A DNA stretch of 64,000 bases from Scortum barcoo (taxonomy: Eukaryota > Chordata > Actinopteri > Centrarchiformes > Terapontidae): positions 8,565,113-8,629,112 of the forward strand of contig CM041531.1 in NCBI GenBank assembly GCA_023238725.1, written 5' to 3'. A program made the translations under genes and the position numbers. This document shows, in pieces, positions 14,155-25,442 of this stretch (position 1 is its first letter; every line of letters begins with the position of its first letter). The notes beneath the pieces are model-generated. The model was given only the letters and a program-made list of their open reading frames with translations, did not search any database and was not told where the DNA came from.

Positions 14155-14248
14155 ATGCTGTGTTGGCTGTGTGGTGTGAAGCTAGTCAGCCCAGCCTGCA
14201 CGCAAGGCTAACGTTAAATGGCTAACGAGTGGTAGCACTATCAACAAT

Positions 14249-14283
14249 GAGAGAGAGTGAGAGAGAGAGAGAAAGGGGGGGTA
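14249..14283. repeat. (GA)n followed by a G-run
   Basis: GA dinucleotides interrupted once by GT, then GAAAG and seven Gs. GA tracts of this kind are common in promoter-proximal DNA. Confidence 0.85.
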
Positions 14284-14489
14284 AAGAGAGAAAAATACAC
14301 CAACTCACCGACTTAGCTAGCCACTCCTATTCCAAACCCTGCTCTGTCCATGGTGGTGTGCACTCCATAAAAGCGACAAATCAGAGTAATGGGCTTCAGT
14401 TACAGTATTAAAAAAAAAACCTCTGTAAATAAAAAAATTAAAATAAAATATGAAGCAGTAGAAACCAGTGGCAGCGGACTCCCCAAGAC

Positions 14490-15110
14490 ACCCAACACAA
14501 GAGAGGAGGGGAGGCCAGCGATTCACTGGACTTCTGCCATCACACTTGGAGACACCGTCCGCACCGAGAGCAGCCGAGTCCGGAGGGCATTTTTCTCTTT
14601 TCTCCTTTCCTTTTTTATTATTATTATTATTCGATTATCGGTGCCGACACGAGTCCGCTCCTCTCCCGCGACCTTGTGGCAATTAATCCCGCAGCGAGCA
14701 GCTTCCCATCCGGTGGTAATTCCTCCGTGTTCGCCGCGGCGCTTCTTCTTCGTGTGGGAACTGATACAATGTAGCCGAGCAGCGGAGCGGCGGCGGGAGC
14801 GGCCGGGAAACCCAGGACGAGCCGGTCCAGGCGGATTGAACTGTCACAGTCCGCGGGGCGCCCGGCCCGAAGACACGGAACTGGATCGGCCGCGCTCGGT
14901 GGACTGTGATTTCATCCGGTTTGTTGTTGTCGGCCTGGGAGAGGAGGAGGAGGTGGAGGTGGTGGAGGAGGAGGTGGTTGGGGGGAGAAAGGGCTTCCAC
15001 CGGCCAGCCACCCACAACTGGGATCATCAAAACGTGTTGAGTTACAACCAGGTGGTCAGGGGCCAGGGTTTGGGAAACACTGAGTCCGAGTCTAAGTGCC
15101 CCCCCACCTC
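14490..15110 (+). promoter_or_regulatory. CpG island: promoter and probable untranslated first exon
   Basis: This is the only long GC- and CpG-rich tract in the window. It includes CGAGAGCAGCCGAGTCCGG near 14565, GCGGAGCGGCGGCGGGAGC near 14782 and GCGGGGCGCCCGGCCCGAAG near 14852, set in otherwise AT-rich DNA. Upstream lie TAACGTTAAATGGCTAACG and GA repeats, frequent near fish promoters. A 275-codon frame spans it on +, but it starts in AT-rich DNA, is broken into low-complexity runs and has no domain, so I do not call it coding. After the ATG at 14768, which is at once followed by TAG, no ATG occurs until the end of the island, as expected for a 5' UTR exon. No strong GTAAGT/GTGAGT donor is visible; CAG|GTGGTC near 15050 is the best of several weak candidates. 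The + strand is favoured only because of a candidate exon at 39563. The gene is not identified. Confidence 0.65.
14615..14631. repeat. (TTA)n microsatellite inside the CpG island
   Basis: About five TTA units interrupting the GC-rich sequence. Confidence 0.8.
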
Positions 15111-15117
15111 ACCCCCC

Positions 15118-15779
15118 AATAAAGATTTTTTTCTGACAGTGTGGTCAGAACAAGACACAGAATACAGCCAGTATAGTTATACAGGTGAATATATAAAATA
15201 TAGGAATCTAATGTAGGCAAGTTGTTTTAATAACTAAGGGGAATCTTTATCCTCAGGCTCACATTGAATTCAAATCTAAATCTACATAAATAATGCATAC
15301 ATTTACTGTGATAAACTAAACTCCAAACTTGTAGTGGATTTTAACTGAACAAAAACAAGAAATCTGAATTTACTACTACTACTAATAATATGATATATAA
15401 TGATATTATATAATGACATTGGCTTGGTAAACATTTATAAAGAAAAAAGTATTTAAAAATGGCCTAAGTAGCCCGAGACTCCCATGGGTTAATTACCTGC
15501 TTACCTATGACTGACAACCTGTTTACATCTCAGAATATTAATTTATCACTACCTGTTTATACCTGCATATCACAATAAATTTATGTACTGTATATGTATT
15601 TAGTTGTGTTTTAATTTGATTTTAACTGTTGTGAGCCTGAGGATAAAGATTCCCCATGGTTATTAAAACAATTTAATTATATTAGATATTTTACATAATC
15701 ACCTGTCTAATTATACTGGCTGTATTCTGACTGTTGTTCCAAAGCTCAGGCTACATTGTCAGAAAAAAAAAATCTTAAT
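15118..15779. mobile_element. Foldback/MITE element with inverted arms of about 146 nt or more
   Basis: The left arm (15118-15263) and the right arm (15630-15779) are clearly reverse complements. Both contain CTGACAATGT/CTGACAGTGT, CAGAATACAGCCAGTATA, ACAGGTGA, TTGTTTTAATAAC and GGGGAATCTTTATCCTCAGG, in mirrored order. Similarity continues more weakly inward (ACATAAAT and TGTGATA on both sides). The 360-base centre is AT-rich and has no open frame. This is the structure of a non-autonomous DNA transposon or foldback element. It begins directly at the 3' edge of the CpG island, and its first bases read AATAAA. I do not recognise the family and could not define target-site duplications. Confidence 0.85.
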
Positions 15780-18639
15780 GGGAACTAGAGAACCTCCATT
15801 GTATTTATTTATTTGGCCTAAAAGTAGTCACATTCAAATATGATCACACATCCAGCTGTTTAATTGTTGGCTGTAAATTCCACTTAGGTTGCTTTAAAAA
15901 GGAAATGAAGGGGATACAGAGGATGAGCTCAGCACCAGCAATGACTAAATCCCGGTTTTGTGGTGGTTAATAAGACAATACTTTATTCTTCCTGAGGGAA
16001 ATTGTTGTGCAGCAGTTGCAAAGCAACCTTTTTTACATATGTAAATGTAGTAAGGCACAGAAATAAGTACGTAATGCCAAAAATGTAACACGTTGATGGT
16101 AGGTGTCATATTTATAAGTGCTGACTGGTTAACAGATGCAAATCCAAAAAGTAGGTAGTTAACAGTATGGACCATAAATAATAATAATAATAAATAAATA
16201 GGTTGACAGTGACATAATGGTGTTAATGGTAAAGCAGTACAACCTATACAAAACACCATCACACCAAGATGTAAACATGTCAACTATTTGTGATAATGTA
16301 CATAAATAACAACAACTCGTGAATGCTAACATGCAGGTCCTTATTTGTAAAATGTCAAAATACAGCAGGTTCACTGTAAAGATCAAAGATTTGTAAGAGC
16401 AATGTCGTATAGCTGCATGTACAATATCAAAACTTAAGCACAGGTAAGTGTAAAAAAAGTTTAACGATTATGACGATATCATTTAAAAAGAGAGAACCTG
16501 AAAATCATCTTGTTTTTATCACTTTATTTACTATTGATTCAATTCAGATTAATCAACCGCCTATCTGTGACATGTCCCATTATAAAATGACAAAATTACA
16601 TTTTAAGATACTGAATTATGGCTGAATTATACCCAGTAGACCATCATCAGATTATTATTAGGCTGCATAAATCTCGAGGTATAGAAATGTACACCTGATG
16701 TTGTCTATCTGATGATGACTGCATGGTAATGGTACATCTGAATAAAACAGAAGTGAATATTATCAGGACACATTAGAGAGCTTATACTGTCTATAATAAT
16801 AATATTGCCACTTTCTAACAAGGCAACCTTTATTAGGCATTTCTAAGTTACAGCTATTGGCTTTATTATTGGTTAATAAGCTATATGTAGTTAGTTTCTG
16901 TATGGAAAAAACCCTTTCATTGGTGTTTATTTAGTAATAATGCACGTATCTGTTGGCAGGCCATAATAAATTCCATGGATTTCTCACTTTGTAATAAGCC
17001 ATCTGGTCCACAGATATAGACAGATATGAACATAGAAGTCATAAATGAATTACTTTCACAATAATCCCCAGTTGTAAATGTTGGCTGTTAATGAGTGATT
17101 TTCCGCAGAACTTAGAGAAACAAAGTGTGTGAATGGTCCATTGGAGTGGTCTTCCTGAACAACACAAATGTTGTTCATGTTAATGTCTTCTAATTGATCA
17201 AAAAAGCCTGAGTACCTGATTTATTACACATTAATAAAGTTGCTACTTGCAGCTTAGAGAGCCAAATAAATGCTGCTTTATTAGTGGCATCATTAAAGCC
17301 ATTTCTTACAAACACTTAATGAAGCATAATCTCTCACATACTGTAATCACATCATCAAACATGCGTCATGTTGAATGTCAACAATTTTATATCTTTCAAC
17401 GCTCTGATGAAACAGAAGACAACAGTGCTGAGGTCAAAACTTGATCTTCACACTTCAGCGCAAATTGGACATGTTATTTTTGTGGCTATCTAAACCACGG
17501 TCTAATTTAACTGCATTGAATCTATTAACAAACAACCAAGGGGGATTTCTCAGTGAACCGGAAAATAAAAAGATTCCAACAATAAGACCCTTTCAGATAT
17601 GCTAGGATTCCAACTCTCATAGCGGCACGGATAACCTTTCATGTTTACCAGCTTCAAACACCATGAAGGCTTTAAGTCGTTGTCTCTCTCAGCGCTGGTT
17701 TCCCAGGCAACAAGAATATGATAATGTTGCCTTTGACATGACAGAAGGAATCATCTCGCTAACAAACAGAGACAACAGGCACAGGGAGGGCTGGGGGAGA
17801 GGCAGGGGAGGGGGCTGAATTAATGGACTCATTTTCACACAGAGGGAAAAGCAGCAGCGAGCGGCAGCAGCTACTCACCATCCTCCATCCATCCTCCATC
17901 TTCCTCTATTGCCTCCAATGCATTCCTGCTGGCAGGCACACTCATGCCTTCCCAAGGGAACAGCCAGCCTCCATTGGAAAGCTAAATAACAGTCAGTGGC
18001 AAGTGGGGACTGGAGGGGACATTTTTCTGATGATGGCTGCCCTTCGAGGCTGAGGCTCCAAACCGAGGGCTCTTGCTGCCGAGCGTCACACCAACTAAAA
18101 CCTGAAATGAACAAGCTGTGTGGACGCCATGTGTTTTCCATCAGTGAAAAAGGGGCTAATCAGCCAGCCATGTGGAATCACAGAGGGGCTGGCTTGATTC
18201 GTGTGATCATCTTTCCATTACTCTATAAAAGAAACTGTAAAGCCTTGAACCACCTCAGAAAGAGACTTGTTCTTTAGCACATGTTTAAGTGAAAGATCTG
18301 TGTCAGCTAACGGCATTGGGGCAGATTCATAAATGGCAGTAACAAAGATATGGCAGAATAAAGTGGTACTAAATATCATAATTACTAATAAAAGTACAAA
18401 CAGCTTGATAAAATAGAGTATTATTGCATTTTTAATAGATTTCAATGATTTAACAAATTGGTTGTACCATGACCCAGTTCATTTCCATTCTCCAGATTGA
18501 TATGGCACAAAGCCAGCTGGATAATTGCAGAGGTAGGAGTCAGATTTTTGCTTCTGCACTGTGTCAGTCTCTAGCAGTTATTTACTTGTGTTTTCCCATT
18601 TTTCACCATGCTAGTACAATGTCTGTCAGGACACCAGTG
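15780..18639. other. Putative intron; one possible retroelement 3' end, otherwise nothing firm
   Basis: CTTTATTCTTCCTGAGGGAA at about 15980-15999 resembles the TTTATTGATCC..GGGAAATT phrase found near the ends of many fish retroelements, so 15970-16160 may be such a fragment (low confidence). An AATA/AATAA microsatellite lies at 16175-16200. An 11-bp inverted repeat around CATCATCAGAT occurs at about 16645 and 16710. 17.8-18.15 kb is richer in GC with a GGAT-type simple repeat, but no exon is supported. Confidence 0.4.
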
Positions 18640-19290
18640 TTGCTCAGTCAGTCCCTTGGTTGGCCTGTTGGTTCACCACTTTGGTCTAGACTAAAATGTC
18701 TCAGTATTGGATAGGTTGCTGTGGTTCGCGGTCCCCAGTGGATGAATCTTGGTGAATGCTGATCCACTGACTTGTCCTCTAGAACCACTATAAGGTTGAC
18801 ATTTTGGACTTTAAGTGAAAAATCTTCACAATTATCACACAGATTGTTGTGAATTTTGTTGCCAACATTCACGGTCCCCAGCAGGTGAATTGTAATAACT
18901 GATTTTCATTCTAGTGCCACCATGAGTTTAACTTTTTCGTTTTATTTGTTGTTTTGACTTAAATGTCTCAACAACGGTTCATTCCTCTGCCATGACATTT
19001 GGTGCAAACTTTCATGTACACCTCAAGGTGTGTTTTAACAATGTTGGCAATCCCTTAACTTTTCATTTAGTGCCACCATCACGTCAAAAGTTTTAATTTT
19101 TGGTTTAGGATAGAATACCTGCAAAACTAATTAAATCTGCATCAGCATCACTTGTACTTTGTGTTCAGTGATAATTAGCAAACACTGACACGGAAAGCAT
19201 CAAACCCGAACAGCATGTAAGCGTTGCGTGTTAGCATGATGATGTTAGCATTTACCTCAAAGCACAGCCTGCCAGTGACTGCGTCTCAGA
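18640..19290 (+). repeat. Percomorph dispersed repeat built of tandem similar segments
   Basis: Contains successive variants of 'GTCCCCAG.GGATGAAT', 'CCTCTAG..CCAC.ATAAGGTTGACATTTT' and 'AAATGTCTCAACAACGGTTCA', then a tail with GTTAGCATGATGATGTTAGC and ATTTACCTCAAAGCACAG. I recognise this arrangement from many percomorph genomes. The internal segments are themselves about 120-150 bases apart, suggesting satellite-like expansion inside the element. Ends are approximate. Related copies lie at 30290-30500 (minus) and 42350-42640 (plus). Confidence 0.7.
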
Positions 19291-21019
19291 TGAATCACTA
19301 TTTACTATACAGTTCACTATATTCACCCCTTTTTCATATCATTTTTTGGATCTAAAGCTGTGTCCATAGCATGTACCCTACTTCCTGTTTACAATGCAAT
19401 GCCTTGTATTTTATAGATCCAAAAATTACCATTGAGGCATTCTGCAGCTGTCAGCGACAACGCTAAATGATGATGACTAGCTAGTGTCTCAGTTTACTGT
19501 TCACCATTGAATAAACTATTGAGTGTCTATTATGTAGGGAGTAATGAATGAGTGAACAGGAGAGAGATTCTGGACACAGGCATAGTCTTGTTACAGGATT
19601 TTCAGATGTACAGGGAGAGGAGCTTTATGTTTGTTTCTTTACTCTGTGGTTAGATTGTCTGATTATATCCATGCAAACACCGGAGAAGGTTATCTGCCAT
19701 TAGTGCTTAATGGATAGGAGTCATGCTGACAGCAACATGCATTAAGCTCCGGAGGAATCATTTTTAGTAATACTGCATACATTTTGCTGAGGAGATTATT
19801 CTAAAGCCAAGTTGTAAGAAAGATCTGCTTCCTCGCCTACACCTCAGGGCAAACATGTGACTTAAGTAGTGCAGGGTTTCACAGATTGTTAAAAATGTAT
19901 TAGTTGGTCTTTTTAACGCACAATCCATGATAATCCTCTGACAAAAATGAGACCAAGAATGAGAGTAATGACATTTTTTTTACTCCATGTTCTAATTTTG
20001 TATGAAACATTTTATTTAGGACAAACTTAGGTTTTGACCCAATTAGTCAAACAGAAATCATACCACAGTTATGAGGCTGATCTAGAGAGAAAGATTTATT
20101 GCCAGTATGGTGAATGTAAGGTATTTTTTTCCTGACAGTCAAATATCTCCCCTTCTGTCATATCTTTACATTTTAACAGTCATGCAAGTAAGAACATATT
20201 TTGTAAGCCTGTGGCAAAAAATGGCTTTGCTTTCATTGTCTATCATATAGCAATATGCAAATAGTTAATCCAGAGTAATCACGTTATGTATCTGTTACAG
20301 TGCCTGCTCCTAAGAAAACAGAAGCCTGGAAGGGACTATTTTACATATTCAAGAGACTAAAGCTTGACAAATCACTGTGTTCAGAGATTTACCCCTTGTG
20401 ACAAGAGAGGCCTTGAAGACAGACTGCCATCCAAACTGTCTTCTGTGTGGCATCATGTGTGTTAAAAAGCTCTGAGAAGCTGCAAAGACGTCCTGGTGGG
20501 GGGCTTCCTGTGGACAGTTATTATACCCTCACATGAACACACAGGAGTCTCTGTCATTTTGAGTTTCTATTATTTCACTGGATGTTTCTATGGTTTTCTC
20601 TCTGGATGATGAATGTGGCCTTGATTCTAAATACCCCACAGTACATTTGTGTTTTTTACAGGTACCATCCCATTTAGCTCGGTCAAAAGGTCACGGACTG
20701 AATAGATCGCTTATCAGTGGATCTTTAGAAAATGGCAGAGAGTGAAAGTCATTTGCGATAGGAAATCCATTTTTAATTGAATTTATGCATCTGCTCTCCT
20801 TTTGAGGACTGAGAATCATTTTCTTGTCAAGCCAGAAACCTTTTGTAAAGACAGTTTAGCCTCATTACCGCGCAGATTTACTGATATTTGCACAACACAG
20901 ATTTCCGTCAGTCACTTGTGAAAAAGATAATTTATAGAACAGATATTAACATTTATTGTGGCCCACCCCTCAGAGGCAAATGGGTCGCAGCTCTTAATGA
21001 AGAGAGAGCGCATACAGAC

Positions 21020-21023
<4 letters not shown>
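19291..21023. other. Non-coding sequence; small inverted repeat
   Basis: A TTTTTTGGATCTAAA / TTTATAGATCCAAAAA inverted pair (about 19344 and 19411) may mark a tiny MITE remnant of about 85 bases. The rest shows no coding or repeat signal that I can support. An acceptor-like TTTTTTACAG at about 20652-20661 is not followed by a convincing exon. Confidence 0.35.

Positions 21024-21058
<35 letters not shown>
21024..21058. repeat. (TC)n microsatellite
   Basis: About 17 uninterrupted TC units. Confidence 0.95.
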
Positions 21059-21060
<2 letters not shown>

Positions 21061-21334
21061 GTTTTACACACTTGCCTTGAGGGATGAAAGCTTTTTCAAA
21101 AGTTCATGTGCTTCCCCTCCTCAGATGGGGCCCACCTTGTACCTCTGGACTAACCAAAGCCGACGAGCCATGACACACTCTGGAGATGGTACAAAGGCAG
21201 GCGGGGAGGGAATTCTGCTCTACTTAGCAACTCAATAAAGCCTGGTTCTTACAGTATGGCGTCCTATCAGGCAATCGAAGGTTAGATCAGGGCAAGGGGG
21301 TTTCAAGCCGCAGAGCTCCTTGGACTGTGAGCTA

Positions 21335-21470
21335 TTAAAAGAGTAGTCTGACATTGTGGGAAATATGCTTAGTATTTGCTTTCCTGAGGAAGATTGATTC
21401 CACTCTCATGTCTGTATGCTAAATATAAAGTGAAAAGCCACCAGCCGGTTAGCTTAGCTTAGCAGGAAAC
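21335..21470 (+). mobile_element. Outer left arm of a long-armed foldback element (percomorph TTAGCTTAGC repeat)
   Basis: Begins TTAAAAGAGTAGTCTGACAT, runs through CCACTCTCATGTCTGTATG and ends in CCGGTTAGCTTAGCTTAGCA. This is the outer arm of a very common percomorph foldback element, normally ending TTAAAGGAATAGTTTGACAT. The copy stops abruptly after the TTAGC motif. The other arm of a related copy lies at 22193-22632 in the opposite sense. Confidence 0.75.
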
Positions 21471-22192
21471 TACTCCTGAGATGTTGTTGAGGTAATGATG
21501 GACTATTATGATTTCAAGGCACTGGATTCTGCTGTCAGATTGTTTTCAATGAGCCACTGGTGACAATATCCTTTTATAAATATTTCTTTTGTACATCCAC
21601 CCCGGCTTGACGGGCAGCGGTCTTTGACACATTATGAGATGGATGAGCCGTTCCCAGGTTGTATTGTTCCCCAGCCTGCCGCCACCTCTTCTAAAGTGCT
21701 CCGTTGCCTAATTCCTCTTCCAGGCCTGTGGGGATGGGGGGATGGGACCCTGCGCCCTCAGTCCAATCAGTCTCTCAGCAAGCACACAAAGGTCCTGCTG
21801 CTTCTACAACTGGAAACTTGGCTTAATGGTGAGGAGGGCAGACTGCTGGACTGGAGTCAATTGCTTTTAATTTCAATCAGGAAATTCAGTTGGGCATCTT
21901 TTTCTTCAGCCCAAATGATGAATGAATACATTACCTTTCCAATGTCTAATCTAATTTACAGCCTTAGTTAACTGGATGAAAGTTGGATGGTGACAGGTGT
22001 TTTAGCTGGAGCTCATACCGGTGCTCAGATTTGGCTGATGCCCTGCATGTTACATAGCACCGTCTACTCTGATGTGTCCGTCTCCTCCATCCATCCACCA
22101 GCATCGACACCAGCAGGGTGGATGGTTTGTGGTAGCAGAGGAAGCTTCAGGCACACTGATCAATCTGGCGTGATTTAAAGTGCAATTATAAC
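21471..22192. other. Sequence between two foldback-element pieces
   Basis: About 720 bases of moderately GC-rich sequence with no repeat signature, including an imperfect CATCCATCCACCAGC segment near 22090. It either separates two independent insertions or was inserted into one element. It has no supported coding content; a 115-codon frame at 21624-21971 shows no motif. Confidence 0.4.
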
Positions 22193-22632
22193 GAGACTGA
22201 TACCACTCCCATAACAAAGTCTGCCTATTAGCACTCTTAAAGCTCTCTTATTAACCTATTATATCTTGTTTGTTCAACCTGTACCAACGATGTATGTTTT
22301 ACGAGGGCTTAGGTACAGGCTTCATGAAGTTGCTGTGTCTGAATAAAGAATAGTCTGGCACTTAATCCCACCATGAAATTCCAAATTGTCTGTTAGAAAT
22401 TAATCATTTGTGAGCTTTAGAGCTGCTCCTATGCATATTTTCTATTTTTTCACAGAGACAGACTAGCTGTTTTCCCCTGCCTACAGTTTTTGGTTAAGCT
22501 AAGCTAACTGTTTCTTGGCTGTAATTTCATATTGAACAGACAATGGTGTTAGTCTTCTGCTCTAACTCTCTGTCAGAAAGCGATAAAAACAAATTAAAAT
22601 ATATGTCCCAAAATGTCAAACTATTGCTTTAA
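22193..22632 (-). mobile_element. Foldback element, inner left arm plus complete right arm
   Basis: Starts inside the left arm (GAGACTGATACCACTCCCAT), passes AGCACTCTTAAAGCTCTCTT and TATATCTTGTTTGTTCAACC, then turns into the mirrored right arm. The right arm has TGTGAGCTTTAGAGCTGCTC, CTAGCTGTTTTCCCCTGCC, TTAAGCTAAGCTAACTG and CCCAAAATGTCAAACTATTG, and ends at TTTAA. The terminal TTTGACATTTTGGG..TTAA matches the left end at 21335. Both ends touch TTAA, which would fit a TTAA-targeting (piggyBac-like) mechanism, though this is an inference. Confidence 0.75.
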
Positions 22633-25379
22633 AAGCAGGATGATCTGCTGCTAATACTGAATCTGTTATGGTAGCTCAGACAGCATGGCTGTTTCAATAT
22701 TTAATGCATCACCTAAAGCATTTCTTCCACACTAGTACATCACATCTTTTGTGCATGGAAAACCAACAGCACATGATCTTATGGTTTTATCTAAAGAGGC
22801 TTAGTAAAAACTGCATGTGCTTAATTGTGGCGCATTACAGCACAGAGCCCTTGTTTATGTGAACTTGGGTGTCTGTTCTCATTCGAAGAAATGCCCCTGA
22901 TCTGGAAGACAGAAGAAAGGGCCACCCACAGGGCAAGTAGCTGTCACTGTTGATTCACTGGGGGCTGAATTTAGTAAATTCTTAAGCAGCCACTCTGAAA
23001 AAACCCACCTTCTATGGAGAAACTTTACAAAAGAGACCTCTTACATTCTCTGGGTGGGAGATTACTGGGAGGGCTGGTGCAATTATGCATTCTCATGCTG
23101 AATGGAGTGGAGCAGAGAGTTATAGCTAATCTGCAACTCAAACAAGAGTAAATCTAGGCTAATCAACAGCGAATTACAATGCCAGGCACAGGCAAAAACA
23201 TAACAACTTGGGATGGGTGTGTGTGCCGGTGATTCATGCTATGCTTTTCAAACCATGGTGAAATACGCCCTCAGGCAAAAAACAGCTTAGCCAAAGAGCC
23301 ACTCAACACATTTGGAAGGAAATAAACACACAGCAATGCAAGAACAGGTAAAATGTTGAAACACAAAATGAGACAGCACTGGCAGAATATCAATAAGAGC
23401 GTGTCACAACAGCACTTGACCGTACTTAATAATAAAGCCTAAATAAATAATTTCAGAGGTCAGTCTGTGCACGTTAGGCTCCTCAAAAGACCGAAGTCGA
23501 ACTGAAGAGTTGGTATCTTTGTTTGTTTCTAAAGGGGATGAAAATGCTGGCATAAGGAACAAGTTCACCATGAATCTGATATCACTTTTAAAAGGGAGGC
23601 TTAACTCATTTTATGAGTCATACCAAACTATTGTTCATGAGTAAATGGCAATTCACGTGAAACATGAGTTTGTATGTGTAGTTCTGTGAAGGCCTGATTG
23701 TTCGATTTCAAAAGCATTAAAAGCCGAACGCTGGAATGCTTTTATAGTGGGGAGTGACCACAGCATAAAATCTGGAGTAATCTTGTAGGATTTCTTATCT
23801 TAGTATGATAAGTTAATACAACACTTACGATGTACAATCAGTGTTAAGGGGTGTAGGACTGGGGGGAAACCTATTAAAGTTATAGTCCATAAGATTTTAA
23901 TCTTATCACATTTCTTTTGTATTATTGAAGGCTGATATTTATATTGCTATACATATTAAATGCATTTACACTCCTTACCTCTGTATATAATAGTTTGTAT
24001 TGTCAGTGATGGAGTCATTCAAATAGCATGCAGACATTCAAGGAAACCAATGCATGCAGAAACTTGATGGAATTTTGAAGAGACAAACATTGCATGTTAA
24101 GATCTGGTTAAGGGGAACACCTGGTTTTGGGTGGTTTTGAGAAAGAGGCTGTTTTTTGTGTTAGTATAAAAATAGCTACAGTGATTTTAAGTTTAAGTTT
24201 AAAACTCTTAGGGTGAGCAGAGAGCAAAGACACTGGTCTCATAACCTGTGCTGCATCCTTGTATTCCCCAGTGTAGAGGAGAGTAGATGAAATGCCATCC
24301 AAGAAACCCAAGTTGAGTTATAATTCCATGAGTCCACGAAGATGGTGGTTTATACTCCTTTGAGGCACTCAATGCTTGAGAGGTAAATAACAGAATTAGC
24401 ACAGCGCCAGATTAGATGTTACAAGGTTTGGAACATGCAAATGCATGAATTTGACTGTTCTCAACAGTGTATTTTTGGGTGATGCTGGACTATACAAATA
24501 AGTCAGGAACCCGCTGCGTCATCCCCCTTGCTGTGCCAATGTAACGGTCTCATTGAAATTAATGAGAAAGCTGTGTTTTTTAACACAGCTCTATTGTTGG
24601 TCCGTGGCCCTAGGTGTGAAAAGGGTAATGATGAGGAGGAGTGAGCGACAGCTTATCTCTTGTGGTTATTAGGTTACGGAAAAATAAAGCTAAATTATTT
24701 TGGGTGCTGTTGGGTGAATTAAAACATAATTGCCAGTAAGCAGTTTCTAGTTTAAAGCTAGTTCCTTTAGATGACATCATTATTTAACAACATACAAGCT
24801 TTATTCACTTTGATAGATCACACTTTAACAGGAATACGAGAAGCACAAAATTAAATTTAAGAATAATTTTATTTCTGCAAACAATCTGTGGAGACAAAAG
24901 AGAATGCAGAATTTTGTCAAAATAATTATCTATCTACATACTGCATACTTGTAAGCAATATTTCTTATGTAAAATGCAAATGCTAATGATTAAAAAGTCA
25001 GACAGAGCTGAAACTGATAATGTATCAGCAGTGACAACTCCTGATAAAATGCTGGAACAAACCAGTGGAGGATGTGGCCATTTATTGGAAAACATAATTT
25101 GCCATGTTCCCGTGAGATCAGACTGTTTTTCCTCCTCAGCCTCTCCTCTCAACGTCACTCTGCAGCTGACGGGACCAGCCCCTTCTTGGCACCCTGGTGG
25201 TAGTGACTCTCCAGCTTGACTGCAAAAGAAAGGGGGTGAAAGGAATGGGTGGGAGGGGAGAAAAGAGGAAGGGATGAATAAAAACACCATCAAAGGGACA
25301 GAGTGACCTTTCTGAGAGCTCAAGGCCTGCTGATTAGAGGCGGCCACAGATAGACAGTAGAGAGAAAGAGAGACCGACT

Positions 25380-25381
<2 letters not shown>
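22633..25381. other. Non-coding sequence with a short hairpin and a candidate minus-strand terminal exon
   Basis: 23030-23200 looks like possible conserved regulatory sequence (GGTGCAATTATGCATTCTCA and many AT-core words). A compact hairpin with a 9-bp stem and 4-base loop lies at 24569-24590 (AGCTGTGTT / AACACAGCT). A minus-strand splice acceptor and short coding tail at 25155-25219 is discussed under findings. No other supported content. Confidence 0.35.

Positions 25382-25439
<58 letters not shown>
25382..25439. repeat. (AG)n microsatellite
   Basis: About 29 nearly uninterrupted AG units. Open frames through it are Ser-Leu low complexity on the minus strand and not genes. Confidence 0.95.

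Positions 25440-25442
<3 letters not shown>

Noticed and set aside
14389..15216. 275-codon open frame over the CpG island
   Set aside because: It starts in AT-rich DNA upstream, is rich in low-complexity Glu/Val/Phe runs, has no domain and ends inside a foldback element. GC-rich 5' UTR sequence often lacks stops by chance.
17835..17935. GC-richer segment with CAGCAGCGAGCGGCAGCAG and a minus-strand GTGAGT
   Set aside because: The segment beside the donor is a GGAT simple repeat, and no acceptor or conserved frame was visible.
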